A DNA stretch of 64,000 bases, from positions 124,001-188,000 of the forward strand of contig CAVXYY010000008.1 of the NCBI GenBank assembly GCA_963766195.1, given 5' to 3'. This DNA is from JAHEFT01 sp963766195. GTDB lineage: Bacteria; Pseudomonadota; Gammaproteobacteria; Xanthomonadales; SZUA-36. Shown here one piece after another: positions 48,991-57,912 of the stretch. The notes below the pieces were generated by a model. The model was not told the origin of the DNA. It saw nothing but the letters and a program-made list of their open reading frames with translations, and ran no database searches. The position numbers were made by a program, and so were the translations under genes. Numbering within the stretch: position 1 is the first letter of the stretch; each line of letters starts with the position of its first letter.

Positions 48991-49037
48991 GATTTGTAAT
49001 CAGTAGGTCCCGAGTTCGAATCCTGGTGCCGGCACCA
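48962..49037 (+). tRNA. tRNA-Thr(UGU)
   Basis: The cloverleaf has acceptor GCCGGCA/TGCCGGC, D stem GCTC/GAGC, anticodon stem ACTGA/TCAGT with loop TTTGTAA (anticodon TGT), T loop TTCGAAT and an encoded CCA. The T stem CCGAG/CCTGG holds one A-C mismatch and one G-T pair, a weak point compared with usual tRNA-Thr. Confidence 0.95.
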
Positions 49038-49098
49038 TTCTTCTGGAAACTGTTTGATTTAAAGATGGCATCATTGCTGAGCAGTCGGCCTTTCCCTA

Positions 49099-50013
49099 TC
49101 AGCCGTGCCAGGGCTCCAGTGAAAAAGCCTGCATTCCATGGTGCAGGGTGCTTTCAACGTGAAATTGCTCCGGTGTCGGGGAGCAGGCCGGGTCCCTGAT
49201 CTCATAACGCGGCACCAGGCCGTAATACGAAGCCCATTTGCTGTACGTGCTGGGAGGACCGGTCAACAGGTCACAGGCGGCCAGCGCATAGAGATCCTCC
49301 AGTTCGTTGCCATTCCCGTAGTGCACGTCCAGTCCGGCAAAGGCCTGGGGCGGCACCGGCGCATCGGAGCAAACCAGGAACGAGACGGGTTTGTCAGCGA
49401 AATTCGACCGGATGTGTTCCATCACCCGGCGAAATTGCGCATGGGTATAAAAGAAGCGCCCGCCCTTGAATGAAACATAGTCGCCCTGCCGGACGTGAAC
49501 ACCTACGAGAAATTTTCCTTGCTGCCGGGCGGGTTCGACCAAAGCTTTGGCACGGGCAAGATGGTGTTTCCAGGGGGTGAAGTACGAACGGATCAAGTCG
49601 CCATGTTTCTCGCAGTCAACCGAACTGCGGAAGAACCAGTCCTGCACAAATACTATTCTGTGCCGGCGCAGATACGAGAGAAACTCCGGGCTATCGAGGT
49701 CCAGCAACTCTTCGCGCTTGAGACGGATCAGGCCAACATCGCTGCCTTGGCGCTGGAGGGCGTGGAGCGTGTTGGCAGTCAAAAGGGTCGCGCGATACAG
49801 CAGGTTTCGGCCGAGCGGCCCCATTGAAATGAAACGGCCGGCCGCGGGAAACCGGCAGAAAAGATCTTTGGATGTGGAGGGAAAGTAGTGGGCATAACGG
49901 TCAAAAGCCGGATTCACCACTTTGAATCCATGCTCCCTCGCGGCGCCGATAAAGTGGGCAAAGAGCAGGAGCCGGTTGGCCAGTCGTCCCACTTTTTTTG
50001 CGATCACTATCAT
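49099..50013 (-). CDS. GT11-like (fucosyltransferase-type) glycosyltransferase
   Basis: The 304-residue protein starts GRLANRLLLFAHFIGAA, similar to the GRLGNQ opening of alpha-1,2-fucosyltransferases. The nucleotide-sugar motif VGVHVRQGDYVSF (HxRxxD) is near 172. GPPSTYSKWASYYG near the C-terminus fits the third family motif. It probably modifies a surface glycan. It overlaps the upstream GT2 gene by 4 bases. Confidence 0.8.
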   Translation of the reverse strand: MIVIAKKVGRLANRLLLFAHFIGAAREHGFKVVNPAFDRYAHYFPSTSKDLFCRFPAAGRFISMGPLGRNLLYRATLLTANTLHALQRQGSDVGLIRLKREELLDLDSPEFLSYLRRHRIVFVQDWFFRSSVDCEKHGDLIRSYFTPWKHHLARAKALVEPARQQGKFLVGVHVRQGDYVSFKGGRFFYTHAQFRRVMEHIRSNFADKPVSFLVCSDAPVPPQAFAGLDVHYGNGNELEDLYALAACDLLTGPPSTYSKWASYYGLVPRYEIRDPACSPTPEQFHVESTLHHGMQAFSLEPWHG

Positions 50014-51035
50014 GCCGAATGGCGCCCCGAGCCGAGTTTTCCGGTCCCGGTGTCACCAGGAAGTGAAGCGTAGACCGGCCCGCAGCCTTGACGAGCCAGC
50101 CACAAGCCTCTCAGCCATCCCAGCACGCGTCCGGCGCCGGCAACGAAACTCACGACGCAATAAAGTGCCAGGACAGCGAGTATATAATCACGTCGGCTGC
50201 ACGAGACGCCAGAGGTTTTGAGCCGTTCATGGTGCAGGCGAAATGCCGGGCGAAGCGATCGACGGCGGGCGATCATGACACCGATGACCGGTACGAAGAC
50301 CAGAACACCCGCCAGGTCGATTTTATCCTTGTCCCTGGCGTGCCGGACGCCACTCCAAAAGTTGGTTTTGAAAATCTTTTGCAGGAAACTCCGGGCTCTG
50401 TCCATTGTAGGGTGGCCGACTATGGCGAGAGGGGAATACCTGAGCCGTGCACCGCGTTTGGCCATGCGACCCATGAAATCGTAGTCTCCACCGGAGGGCA
50501 ATGACTGGTCAAACCCCCCGGTTTCATAGAAGGACTCCCGCCGGACCAACAGATTTGCAGTGACCCCGCGTGACAGGCTGGCGTTCTGTTGCTGATCGAG
50601 GAACAGGTCGATGGTCAGCAGTGACCAGACCGTGGGTTTGGCCGGCGCCTGAAATCTCACTTCACCGGCAACTACATCGGCGTCTTCAAGCGCTGCAAGC
50701 CCTTCTTCCAGCCACTTAGGGGCGGGAAGGCAGTCAGCGTCACAAAAAGCCAGAATACTTCCCCGGCTGGCTTCAACGGCCATATTGCGGGCTGCGTAAG
50801 AGGTCCGGGGCGGGCCGCAGACCAGGCGAACCCGTTCATCGCTTACTGCTTCGGGCACCAAATCAGGGCGGGATCCGTCATCGCCGATAATCACTTCAAA
50901 CAGGCTCTTGGGCACTGTCTGTGCGTTCAGGCAGTCGAGTACCTGCCGGATTCCGACCGGATCATCGCGCACGGGAATGATGACGGACACCAGCGGATCG
51001 CCGATAGACGGAACAGGCGCTTTACGAGGCATCAT
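50010..51035 (-). CDS. Family 2 glycosyltransferase
   Basis: The 341-residue protein has the GT-A fold: VSVIIPVRDDPVGI at the start, the metal-binding FCDADCLPAPKW near 97, and GGDYDFMGRMAKRG near 185. Two C-terminal hydrophobic segments (about 245-265 and 285-305) anchor it to the membrane. It is paired with the GT11-like gene and lies divergent from the DUF11 surface protein, so a role in decorating the surface is plausible but unproven. Confidence 0.88.
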   Translation of the reverse strand: MMPRKAPVPSIGDPLVSVIIPVRDDPVGIRQVLDCLNAQTVPKSLFEVIIGDDGSRPDLVPEAVSDERVRLVCGPPRTSYAARNMAVEASRGSILAFCDADCLPAPKWLEEGLAALEDADVVAGEVRFQAPAKPTVWSLLTIDLFLDQQQNASLSRGVTANLLVRRESFYETGGFDQSLPSGGDYDFMGRMAKRGARLRYSPLAIVGHPTMDRARSFLQKIFKTNFWSGVRHARDKDKIDLAGVLVFVPVIGVMIARRRSLRPAFRLHHERLKTSGVSCSRRDYILAVLALYCVVSFVAGAGRVLGWLRGLWLARQGCGPVYASLPGDTGTGKLGSGRHSA

Positions 51036-51351
51036 GAAAATTCAGCGCCACTGCTTTCGCGCAGCGTACACCCACTGTGCAACCCTGCCGGTGACCCAGC
51101 ACGCGCGGGTCATTCGAAGTCCTTCCACCCCGATTCCATTTCATGTCGTCATATTGATCCTGCGGGCGAAGGGGATTCCTGCAGCCACGGGAAGCAACTT
51201 GACCTCCGGCGGCTTGCCCGGGTCCCAAGCGGCGCCAAAATTTGATGAAACTAATCATACCATCGCAATTTCCAGCCTAATGCTGGCGCTGCGCTCATTG
51301 GATGATTGGCCCTGGTGTTGATGTTTTTGTCCAGGTTTAGTGTCCGAAAAG

Positions 51352-51380
51352 TTGACTCCGATAACCAGACAGCTCAGAAT
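51352..51380 (+). promoter_or_regulatory. Putative sigma70 promoter for the DUF11 protein
   Basis: TTGACT, a 17-base spacer and CAGAAT lie 180 bases before the ATG at 51561. The rest of the 525-base gap 51036-51560 shows no gene or repeat. AGGGAGAGG ahead of the ATG is a good ribosome binding site. Confidence 0.45.
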
Positions 51381-51560
51381 CTTCAATAACTTCCATTTAC
51401 AAAGGACTTGGTGGAGGGGTCTACCAGGAATTTTTTCGACGGCCAGGGATTGGCTGACAATTTGGGCAGAGAAAGGAATACCTTGCCGGCAATGCTTTTC
51501 GATGGCTGATCCGGTTGGGTTTGTTGCATAAAAAATCTGGATGATTTTAGGGAGAGGCGC

Positions 51561-54500
51561 ATGCTGTTCTGCACACAGTCGATCGGATTGACCGGTCTTT
51601 CACGTCACGTTGTTTCCAAGTTCATACCTACCGCCTTTTGCATCGTAATCGCGCTTGCTTCCACTTTATTCGGAACCGGGATTGCGGTGGCCGGGCAATC
51701 CACAGACTGTCCAACGGTGCTACTCGGTCGAGGCGGCAACATCTGCAACGCATCTGATGTCACGATCGCAACGGCACTCGTTGGCGTGGACCAGGCGCAA
51801 AGATATTGCATGCCGGGTGAAACTGCCCTGGTCAACATCGCGGGAACGCTGACGATGCGGAAAAATGACCGCTGGGATATTGGAGTCTTCGTCGCCACTG
51901 ATGGCAAGGACATCAGGACCACCGCCGCCAATGGCGGTGCCGCCGCCTGCGAAGTGGTTCCGCTCCCCGCAAACCCGAGGCAGAGAGACGGGGCGGCCGT
52001 GGGAGAAGCCCCGGTAAAGGGATCTTTCGACACCAATGGCGGCCAGGACCAGTGTGGCGACATCGCCGGCCTGAATAACGGTGACATGGTCAGCAATATT
52101 CCGCTGACCGTTAATGGCGGTACGTTTAATGGCCCGGTTGAATTGACCTGCATTGCAGGCCCCTCAGGCAAGCTTGCGCTTCAGTCACTGGTATCATGGA
52201 ACCAGTCCGACCCGGGCGTTTGTGACCCCACCAATTCAGCCAGTTATAGCTTGGACAACACGGCCAAGTGTTCCGCCAACACAACGGAAGTCGATATCGA
52301 TATCGTCGGCCGGTTGACCATCCAGAAATCAGCGCCCGGCGGCGGTCTGAATAATTTTGATTTCAGTTACACAAACGACAGCCTGCCCCAATTTGCCGCC
52401 CTGCCCGCACCGACGAATCCATTCACATTACAGGATGGCGGTTCCGCTGTTATCTGGGCGGAAATCGGTACCGGTCCCGCGACGATAGTGGTTTCAGAGA
52501 CGAATATTCCGTTTGGCTGGCAGCTCGACAACATTCAATGCTCGGGTGATGACGTAAGCTCTGTTGTGGTCAATGGCAGCCAGATCACCGTGACGTTGTC
52601 CTACAATTCAGCGGCCCCTGCGAACAGCCAGGACGATGTGGTCTGCACTTACAATAATATTTCGGTTACCCGGGAGCTGACCCTGGACAAAACCACGTCG
52701 ACCCCTGATTACAATGACCCCAGCGATACCATCAGCTACTCGTACGCCGTCAGCAACACGGGAAATGTCGCACTTGCATTTCCGGTAACGGTATCTGATT
52801 CGAAGGTCTCGGTCAGCTGCCCGCCCGATGACGGCGGCGCACCGAACAACGGCGACGCCGTCCTCGACCCGGGCGAGAGCATCACCTGCACGGCCAGTTA
52901 CGGTGTGACCCAGGCCGATATAAACTCGGGCTCGGTAACCAATCTGGCGACCGCCAGTGCCGATGGAGTGCAATCCCAGCAGGACAGCGTGACCGTCAAT
53001 GCGGTTCAAAACCCCTTGATTTCCGTTGTGAAATCCTCGCCAACGGCTTCAGTTAACGGCCCGGGTGCAGTGTCATACAGCTATCTTGTTACCAATACCG
53101 GTAACGTCACGCTGACCGGAATTTCACTGTCAGACGACAACGACAACGATGACATGAGCTGTCCGGCCGTCTCGCTGGTTCCGGGCGCCAACATGACCTG
53201 TTCCGCGTCACATGATGTAACCCAGGGTGAAATTGATGATAACGGCTCGCCCACCCCGGGTAGTGGAAACCTGAGCAATACCGTTACGGTAACCTCGACC
53301 CAGGCTCAGTCGGTCCAGGACACGCTCAATATTCCAATCAGCCAAACACCTGAATTGACAGTGACCAAGTCGGGTACCTGGAATGACGATGGCTCAATTC
53401 CCAATGTCGCCGAAGTCGGCGAAACCATCAGCTACGTGATTGGTGTCTCCAACACTGGCAATACGACCCTGCTCAATGTAGCGGTGACCGACCCCCTGAT
53501 CACCGACCCGCCAAATAGTGGCTCGATCAGCTGCCCCGGCGGTAACCCGATACCGAGTCTTGCGCCAGCGGCCTCCACGAACTGCACGGCGACTTACACA
53601 CTCGTCCAGGCGGACGTTAACGCCGGATCCCGCTCGAATACGGCGTCGGCCACCAGTGGCAATACCACGGACGACGGCAGTGACGACGTCTTGTTGCCCA
53701 GCGTAGCCGAGTTGACGCTGGTCAAAACCGGTACTTTCAATGACGACATCACCACGGACGGCTTCGCCCAGGTGGGTGAGACCATCAGCTATACGTTCGA
53801 TGTCACCAACGACAGCGCTGGTGCGGTCAACAACGTGAGCGTGACGGATCCCAAAGTTGCTCCGATCACTTGCCCTGGCGGTAACCCGATACCGAGTCTC
53901 GGCGCCGGCGTGACTGTTCAGTGCAGCGGCAGTTATACCCTGACCCAGACTGACGTCGATGCCGGCCAGGTGGATAACACCGCGACCGCCGACAGCGATG
54001 ACACAGGGCCAACCACCGACGACGAGACCGTGGTATTGGTTCAGAACATCAACTGGGCAATTGTCAAAACAGGTGTTTTCGCTGATGACATCACCAATGA
54101 CGGCCTGGCCCAGCCCGGAGAGTCCATCAACTATACATTTGCGGTAACGAACACCGGGTTCGTAACGATAAACAATGTATTGGTGACGGATCCGAAGGTT
54201 TCCCCGATCGTATGTACGCCGGAGACTAATCCCATTGCCAGCATTGTGCCAGGAGGCTCCGTTGACTGCACCGGCAGTTACCTGATCTCGCAGGGCGACA
54301 TCGATGCCGGGCAGGTCACAAATACCGGAACGGGCGATCCCGACGAGACTCCTCCCGATACATCGACCAACATTACGGACCTGCCGCAACAGGCAGGCAT
54401 GACCATTGTGAAATCATCGGCGACCACGCAGGTCGTTGCACCGGATCCCGTGCTTTACAGCTACCTGGTGACCAACACGGGCAACGTGACCCTCAACAGC

Positions 54501-55856
54501 ATTTCACTCAGTGACGATAACGACGAAGACGATCTGAATTGCCCTGCCGTGACGCTTGCCCCCGGGGAATTCATGACCTGTTCGGCTTCACACTCAGTAA
54601 GTCAGGGTGAACTTGACGACAATGGCTCGCCAGTCCCGGGATCAGGAATGTTGGCAAACACCGTGACCGGAACAGCGACCGAGTTGCAGGAACCGGCGAC
54701 GGATACGCTCGAGATACCCTTCAGCCCGGACGCCTCGATGGCCGTGCAGAAGTCTTCGCCGACGACTGAAATTACCGTGGCCGGACCTGTAACCTACAAC
54801 TACCTGGTCACCAACACCGGCAGCGTTAGTTTGACCGGCATCTCCCTGGCGGACGATAACGTTGATGCTGCCGTGGATTGTGGCGGCGTAACGACTCTTG
54901 ATCCGGGCGCCGATATGCAGTGCACAGCCACCCATACCGTCACCCAAGACGAACTGACGGGCCGTGGCTCGCCGGTTCCGGATAGCGGTTTCCTGGTTAA
55001 TGTCGTGATCGCTTCATCTGCAGATTCTGCTGATGCCACCGACACCCTGTCGATTCCAATCCGTTACTCGGAAGATGCCGTGTTCTGGGTAACCAAGGAT
55101 TTCACCGATGGCAACGATTCCCAGGTACAGGTAGCGATAAGCTGCGATAACGGATCCTATTCACCCGCAAGCGGCTGGATTGCCGAGGGTGAGTCCAAAG
55201 GGTTCGTTGTGACTAAATATCAAGCGGGAATGATGAATTGCTGGGTGGAAGAAACATCAGGCCCAGACGGTTATATCACTTCGTATACTGCGGGCATTGA
55301 TGATGGAATCGCCGAAACTGTTTCCGACACCGAAGAAAGGCCAGGGTGTTATTTTGGCGAGATCGTTTCGGGTGCGTTTACTTGCGATATTGTCAATACA
55401 CCCGCCCCGGTTGAAATAGCAGTCACCAAGGTGTGGGACGTCACCAACACGGGTGGTGATTACGTCAGCCGCGACGCCGTCATTACAATCGGTTGCGACG
55501 CTGAAATGTCACCCTTTACCTGGGAGGAGGAAGGTCTCTGGTTCTACACGGCGGTCCTGACGGAAGGCTCTTTCGTTGGCGACCAGGCTACGGTGACCGT
55601 CCAGGTAATCCCGGACTATCCAGGCAGCTCCTGCTTCGCCGAGGAAGAGGATGTAAGCAGCGCGGTGGAAGTGACCAGTGACTGCGGTTCGTTTAAAGAC
55701 CCGGTGATGGAAGTATCGGTTGGCAAGGGCGACAGCTGCACCATCACCAACACGGTGTTCTTCGAAGGCATTCCAACACTGAACCAGTACGGTATGGCCA
55801 TCATGGCCCTGCTGATGCTGGGGCTGGGCGCCCTGGGAATCAGGAGGTTTGTCTGA
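51561..55856 (+). CDS. DUF11-repeat surface protein with IPTL-CTERM sorting signal
   Basis: The 1431-residue protein has a long signal peptide (about 1-45, cleaved near AVAG). Residues about 45-250 are a unique head rich in cysteine. About seven DUF11-type beta repeats of 100-120 residues follow (from about 375 to 1170), each with a VTNTGNVTL-like core. Two more domains (about 1175-1390) precede the C-terminus IPTLNQYGMAIMALLMLG plus RRF, an IPTL-CTERM signal: motif, helix, basic end. Such proteins are exported and anchored or processed at the surface. Acidic runs such as DDNDNDD may bind calcium. No sorting protease is coded nearby. Confidence 0.9.
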   Translation: MLFCTQSIGLTGLSRHVVSKFIPTAFCIVIALASTLFGTGIAVAGQSTDCPTVLLGRGGNICNASDVTIATALVGVDQAQRYCMPGETALVNIAGTLTMRKNDRWDIGVFVATDGKDIRTTAANGGAAACEVVPLPANPRQRDGAAVGEAPVKGSFDTNGGQDQCGDIAGLNNGDMVSNIPLTVNGGTFNGPVELTCIAGPSGKLALQSLVSWNQSDPGVCDPTNSASYSLDNTAKCSANTTEVDIDIVGRLTIQKSAPGGGLNNFDFSYTNDSLPQFAALPAPTNPFTLQDGGSAVIWAEIGTGPATIVVSETNIPFGWQLDNIQCSGDDVSSVVVNGSQITVTLSYNSAAPANSQDDVVCTYNNISVTRELTLDKTTSTPDYNDPSDTISYSYAVSNTGNVALAFPVTVSDSKVSVSCPPDDGGAPNNGDAVLDPGESITCTASYGVTQADINSGSVTNLATASADGVQSQQDSVTVNAVQNPLISVVKSSPTASVNGPGAVSYSYLVTNTGNVTLTGISLSDDNDNDDMSCPAVSLVPGANMTCSASHDVTQGEIDDNGSPTPGSGNLSNTVTVTSTQAQSVQDTLNIPISQTPELTVTKSGTWNDDGSIPNVAEVGETISYVIGVSNTGNTTLLNVAVTDPLITDPPNSGSISCPGGNPIPSLAPAASTNCTATYTLVQADVNAGSRSNTASATSGNTTDDGSDDVLLPSVAELTLVKTGTFNDDITTDGFAQVGETISYTFDVTNDSAGAVNNVSVTDPKVAPITCPGGNPIPSLGAGVTVQCSGSYTLTQTDVDAGQVDNTATADSDDTGPTTDDETVVLVQNINWAIVKTGVFADDITNDGLAQPGESINYTFAVTNTGFVTINNVLVTDPKVSPIVCTPETNPIASIVPGGSVDCTGSYLISQGDIDAGQVTNTGTGDPDETPPDTSTNITDLPQQAGMTIVKSSATTQVVAPDPVLYSYLVTNTGNVTLNSISLSDDNDEDDLNCPAVTLAPGEFMTCSASHSVSQGELDDNGSPVPGSGMLANTVTGTATELQEPATDTLEIPFSPDASMAVQKSSPTTEITVAGPVTYNYLVTNTGSVSLTGISLADDNVDAAVDCGGVTTLDPGADMQCTATHTVTQDELTGRGSPVPDSGFLVNVVIASSADSADATDTLSIPIRYSEDAVFWVTKDFTDGNDSQVQVAISCDNGSYSPASGWIAEGESKGFVVTKYQAGMMNCWVEETSGPDGYITSYTAGIDDGIAETVSDTEERPGCYFGEIVSGAFTCDIVNTPAPVEIAVTKVWDVTNTGGDYVSRDAVITIGCDAEMSPFTWEEEGLWFYTAVLTEGSFVGDQATVTVQVIPDYPGSSCFAEEEDVSSAVEVTSDCGSFKDPVMEVSVGKGDSCTITNTVFFEGIPTLNQYGMAIMALLMLGLGALGIRRFV

Positions 55857-55886
55857 CCCTGCTCTTTAGCGACAGCCTTTGTTAGT

Positions 55887-55922
55887 CAAAAAACCCGCGG
55901 CGATTTCGTCGCGGGTTTTTTT
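55887..55922. terminator. Bidirectional rho-independent terminator
   Basis: AAAAAACCCGCGGCGATTTC and the following bases to TTTTTTT form a GC-rich stem (CCCGCG with CGCGGG) flanked by A and T runs. It ends the DUF11 gene and the minus-strand tRNA-Val. Confidence 0.88.
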
Positions 55923-55947
55923 ATCATCAGGTTTCGTACAACGAAAA

Positions 55948-56023
55948 TGGTGGGCGATACAGGGCTTGAACCTGTGACCTCTGCAATGTGACTGCAGCGC
56001 TCTCCCAACTGAGCTAATCGCCC
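55948..56023 (-). tRNA. tRNA-Val(CAC)
   Basis: On the minus strand the acceptor is GGGCGAT/ATCGCCC, D stem GCTC/GAGC, anticodon stem CTGCA/TGCAG with loop GTCACAT (anticodon CAC), and T stem ACAGG/CCTGT with loop TTCAAGC. CCA is encoded. All stems pair. Confidence 0.93.
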
Positions 56024-56119
56024 CCGCAGGACCATGCGGTGAAACCGCGAAGGGGAAATAAAGGTACTTATTTCACCGCCGTTCGTCAACTGGCATGATG
56101 ATTGGATATTATCTAAAGC

Positions 56120-57353
56120 ATGAAACGACTCCCAATCCTGTTGCTGGCGCTGATGGTTGCGCTGTTTTTTGTCACGCTGAACCGGCCGGAAGGCTGGGCC
56201 GGCTGGCTGCATGCTTTTTCCGAAGCAGGCATGGTCGGCGCCATAGCTGACTGGTTCGCGGTGGTGGCCCTGTTCCGTCATCCGCTGGGAATACCCATCC
56301 CGCACACCGCGATTATCCCGAAGCGCAAGAACGAGATTGGTGAGAACCTCGCCCAATTCGTGGCGGAACACTTTCTGCACCCGGACGTGGTGCGCGTGAA
56401 ACTCGAATCAGCGAACCTGGCCGGCAAGACCGCAAAGTGGCTGAATTCGCCAAGCGGGCATGCCCGCGTGCTCGACCTGGGGATGCGCCTGGTCCGATGG
56501 TCGCTGAGTACGCTGCACCAGGAACAGGTTCGCCAGTTCATGGTGCGGCTCGGCAGCCGTCAGCTGGCGCAGGCCAACCTGGCTCCGTTGCTCGGACGGA
56601 CCCTCGACTGGCTGGTGCAGGACGGCCGCCACCAGGAAGTCCTGACACAGTCCCTGCGCTTCGCGCTGGTGATGCTGCACGACAACCGTGAATTGATCCG
56701 GGGTAATGTGCAACGGGAAAGCCCGTGGTGGATGCCCGGATTTGTCGATGACAGAATCGTCGTGCAGATGCTGGACCGGATCGAAACGCTGCTGCTGGAA
56801 ATGTCCCTGGACCCGGATCACGCCATGCGTGACGATTTCAATCTCTGGATCGTCCAGTGGGCGAAGGATTTGCAGCATTCACCGGAATACCGGCAATGGG
56901 GTGACCGGCTCCGGGAAGGGCTGCTGGAAAACAGTCAGCTGCAGGACTACCTGGGTGAGTTGTGGAGTGACCTCGTGCGCGGCCTCGAGGACGATCTTGA
57001 AAATCCCGCAATCCGAAATTCGCATTCACCTGACCGGCCTGTTGTCCGGCTTGTCGGAGGAACTCGAAAATGACGCGGAAATGCAGGCCTGGGTCAACAC
57101 CTGGCTGGTGGATTCAGCCGTATCGATCGTCGAGGTTAACCGGCACTCCATTGCCAGCCTGATCAGCGATACGGTCCGCAGTTGGGACGCCACGGAAACC
57201 AGCGAACGGATCGAACAGGCCATTGGCCGCGACCTTCAGTTCATCCGGATCAACGGTACCCTGGTCGGCGGGTTAGTAGGGCTGGCAATCCACGCGGTGA
57301 AGGTTCTTGTAGGAGCGGATTTGGATCCGCCTTGCGGCGAATTAGCTTCGTGA
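56120..57353 (+). CDS. DUF445 family membrane protein, one frameshift
   Basis: The N-terminus has a helix and the conserved AFSEAGMVGAIADWFAVVALFRHPLG region (in part: GAIADWFAVVALF), typical of DUF445. A long helical middle follows. One extra C near 57005 shifts the frame; removing it gives DLENPQSEIRIHLTGLLSGL. The C-terminal helix NGTLVGGLVGLAIHAV is normal, but the last residues are read from the REP-like element at 57306. Length is about 410 residues. The function is unknown. Confidence 0.85.
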
Positions 57354-57389
57354 GAGATACACAATCGCGGACAAATCCGCTCCTACAAG
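57306..57389. repeat. REP-like inverted pair between convergent genes
   Basis: Perfect 17-base arms CTTGTAGGAGCGGATTT and AAATCCGCTCCTACAAG are separated by 50 bases with further palindromes. The right arm supplies the TAG stop of the asparaginase gene on the minus strand. Confidence 0.8.
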
Positions 57390-57871
57390 GGTTCGAAGCA
57401 GTTTTCGCGGCGGTTTTTGCGCACGCGTTCCGGATCCCATACTTTGCCGTTCATCGCGATATAGACGCCCGGCGGCAGGCTTTGAACCGCGCCGACTGCG
57501 CAACCGATATTGAATATCGCATCAGAGTCGCGGAAGCGGGCAGGGTTCAGGGCGCCGGTCAGTACAATGGTCTTCCCGGCAATGTCGCCAAGCACCCTGG
57601 CCGTCTCGACCATCGTATCGGTACCGTGGGTGATCAGGATGTGGGAGGCATCGGCAGCGGCAACAGTGGCGTGGATCAACTGCCGCTCCTTGTCCCCAAT
57701 GTGCAGACTGTCCTTGCGCATCAGGGCGGTTACCTCGATGTCGAAGGCCACATGCATTGCATGCAGGATCTGGCTGATTTGCGGCTCACCGATCTGATAG
57801 TCGCTTTTATCGTCGAAATAGATCTTGTCGATGGTGCCGCCGGTTGTGATGATGAGCAGTTTTGAGATCAT
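57383..57871 (-). CDS. Short asparaginase-family protein (N-terminal domain only)
   Basis: The 162-residue protein has the catalytic threonine motif ITTGGTIDKIY and the second motif THGTDTMVETA of L-asparaginases, but the usual C-terminal domain is missing. Short versions of this kind are known in marine gammaproteobacteria. Whether it hydrolyses asparagine is uncertain. Its TAG stop is part of a REP-like element. Confidence 0.85.
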   Translation of the reverse strand: MISKLLIITTGGTIDKIYFDDKSDYQIGEPQISQILHAMHVAFDIEVTALMRKDSLHIGDKERQLIHATVAAADASHILITHGTDTMVETARVLGDIAGKTIVLTGALNPARFRDSDAIFNIGCAVGAVQSLPPGVYIAMNGKVWDPERVRKNRRENCFEPL

Positions 57872-57912
57872 TCGCGTAGTATATCGTGTCAGGAGTCAAT
57901 TAAAGCAGCACT

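Noticed and set aside
53394..54389. Minus-strand open frame inside the DUF11 gene (331 codons)
   Set aside because: It mirrors the repeats on the plus strand, with repeated VGDxxxIADG stretches and no start signal.
52700..55000. Regular repeats considered as a CRISPR array
   Set aside because: The repeats are about 300 bases, imperfect and protein-coding DUF11 domains. No 25-40 base direct repeats with unique spacers occur in the window.
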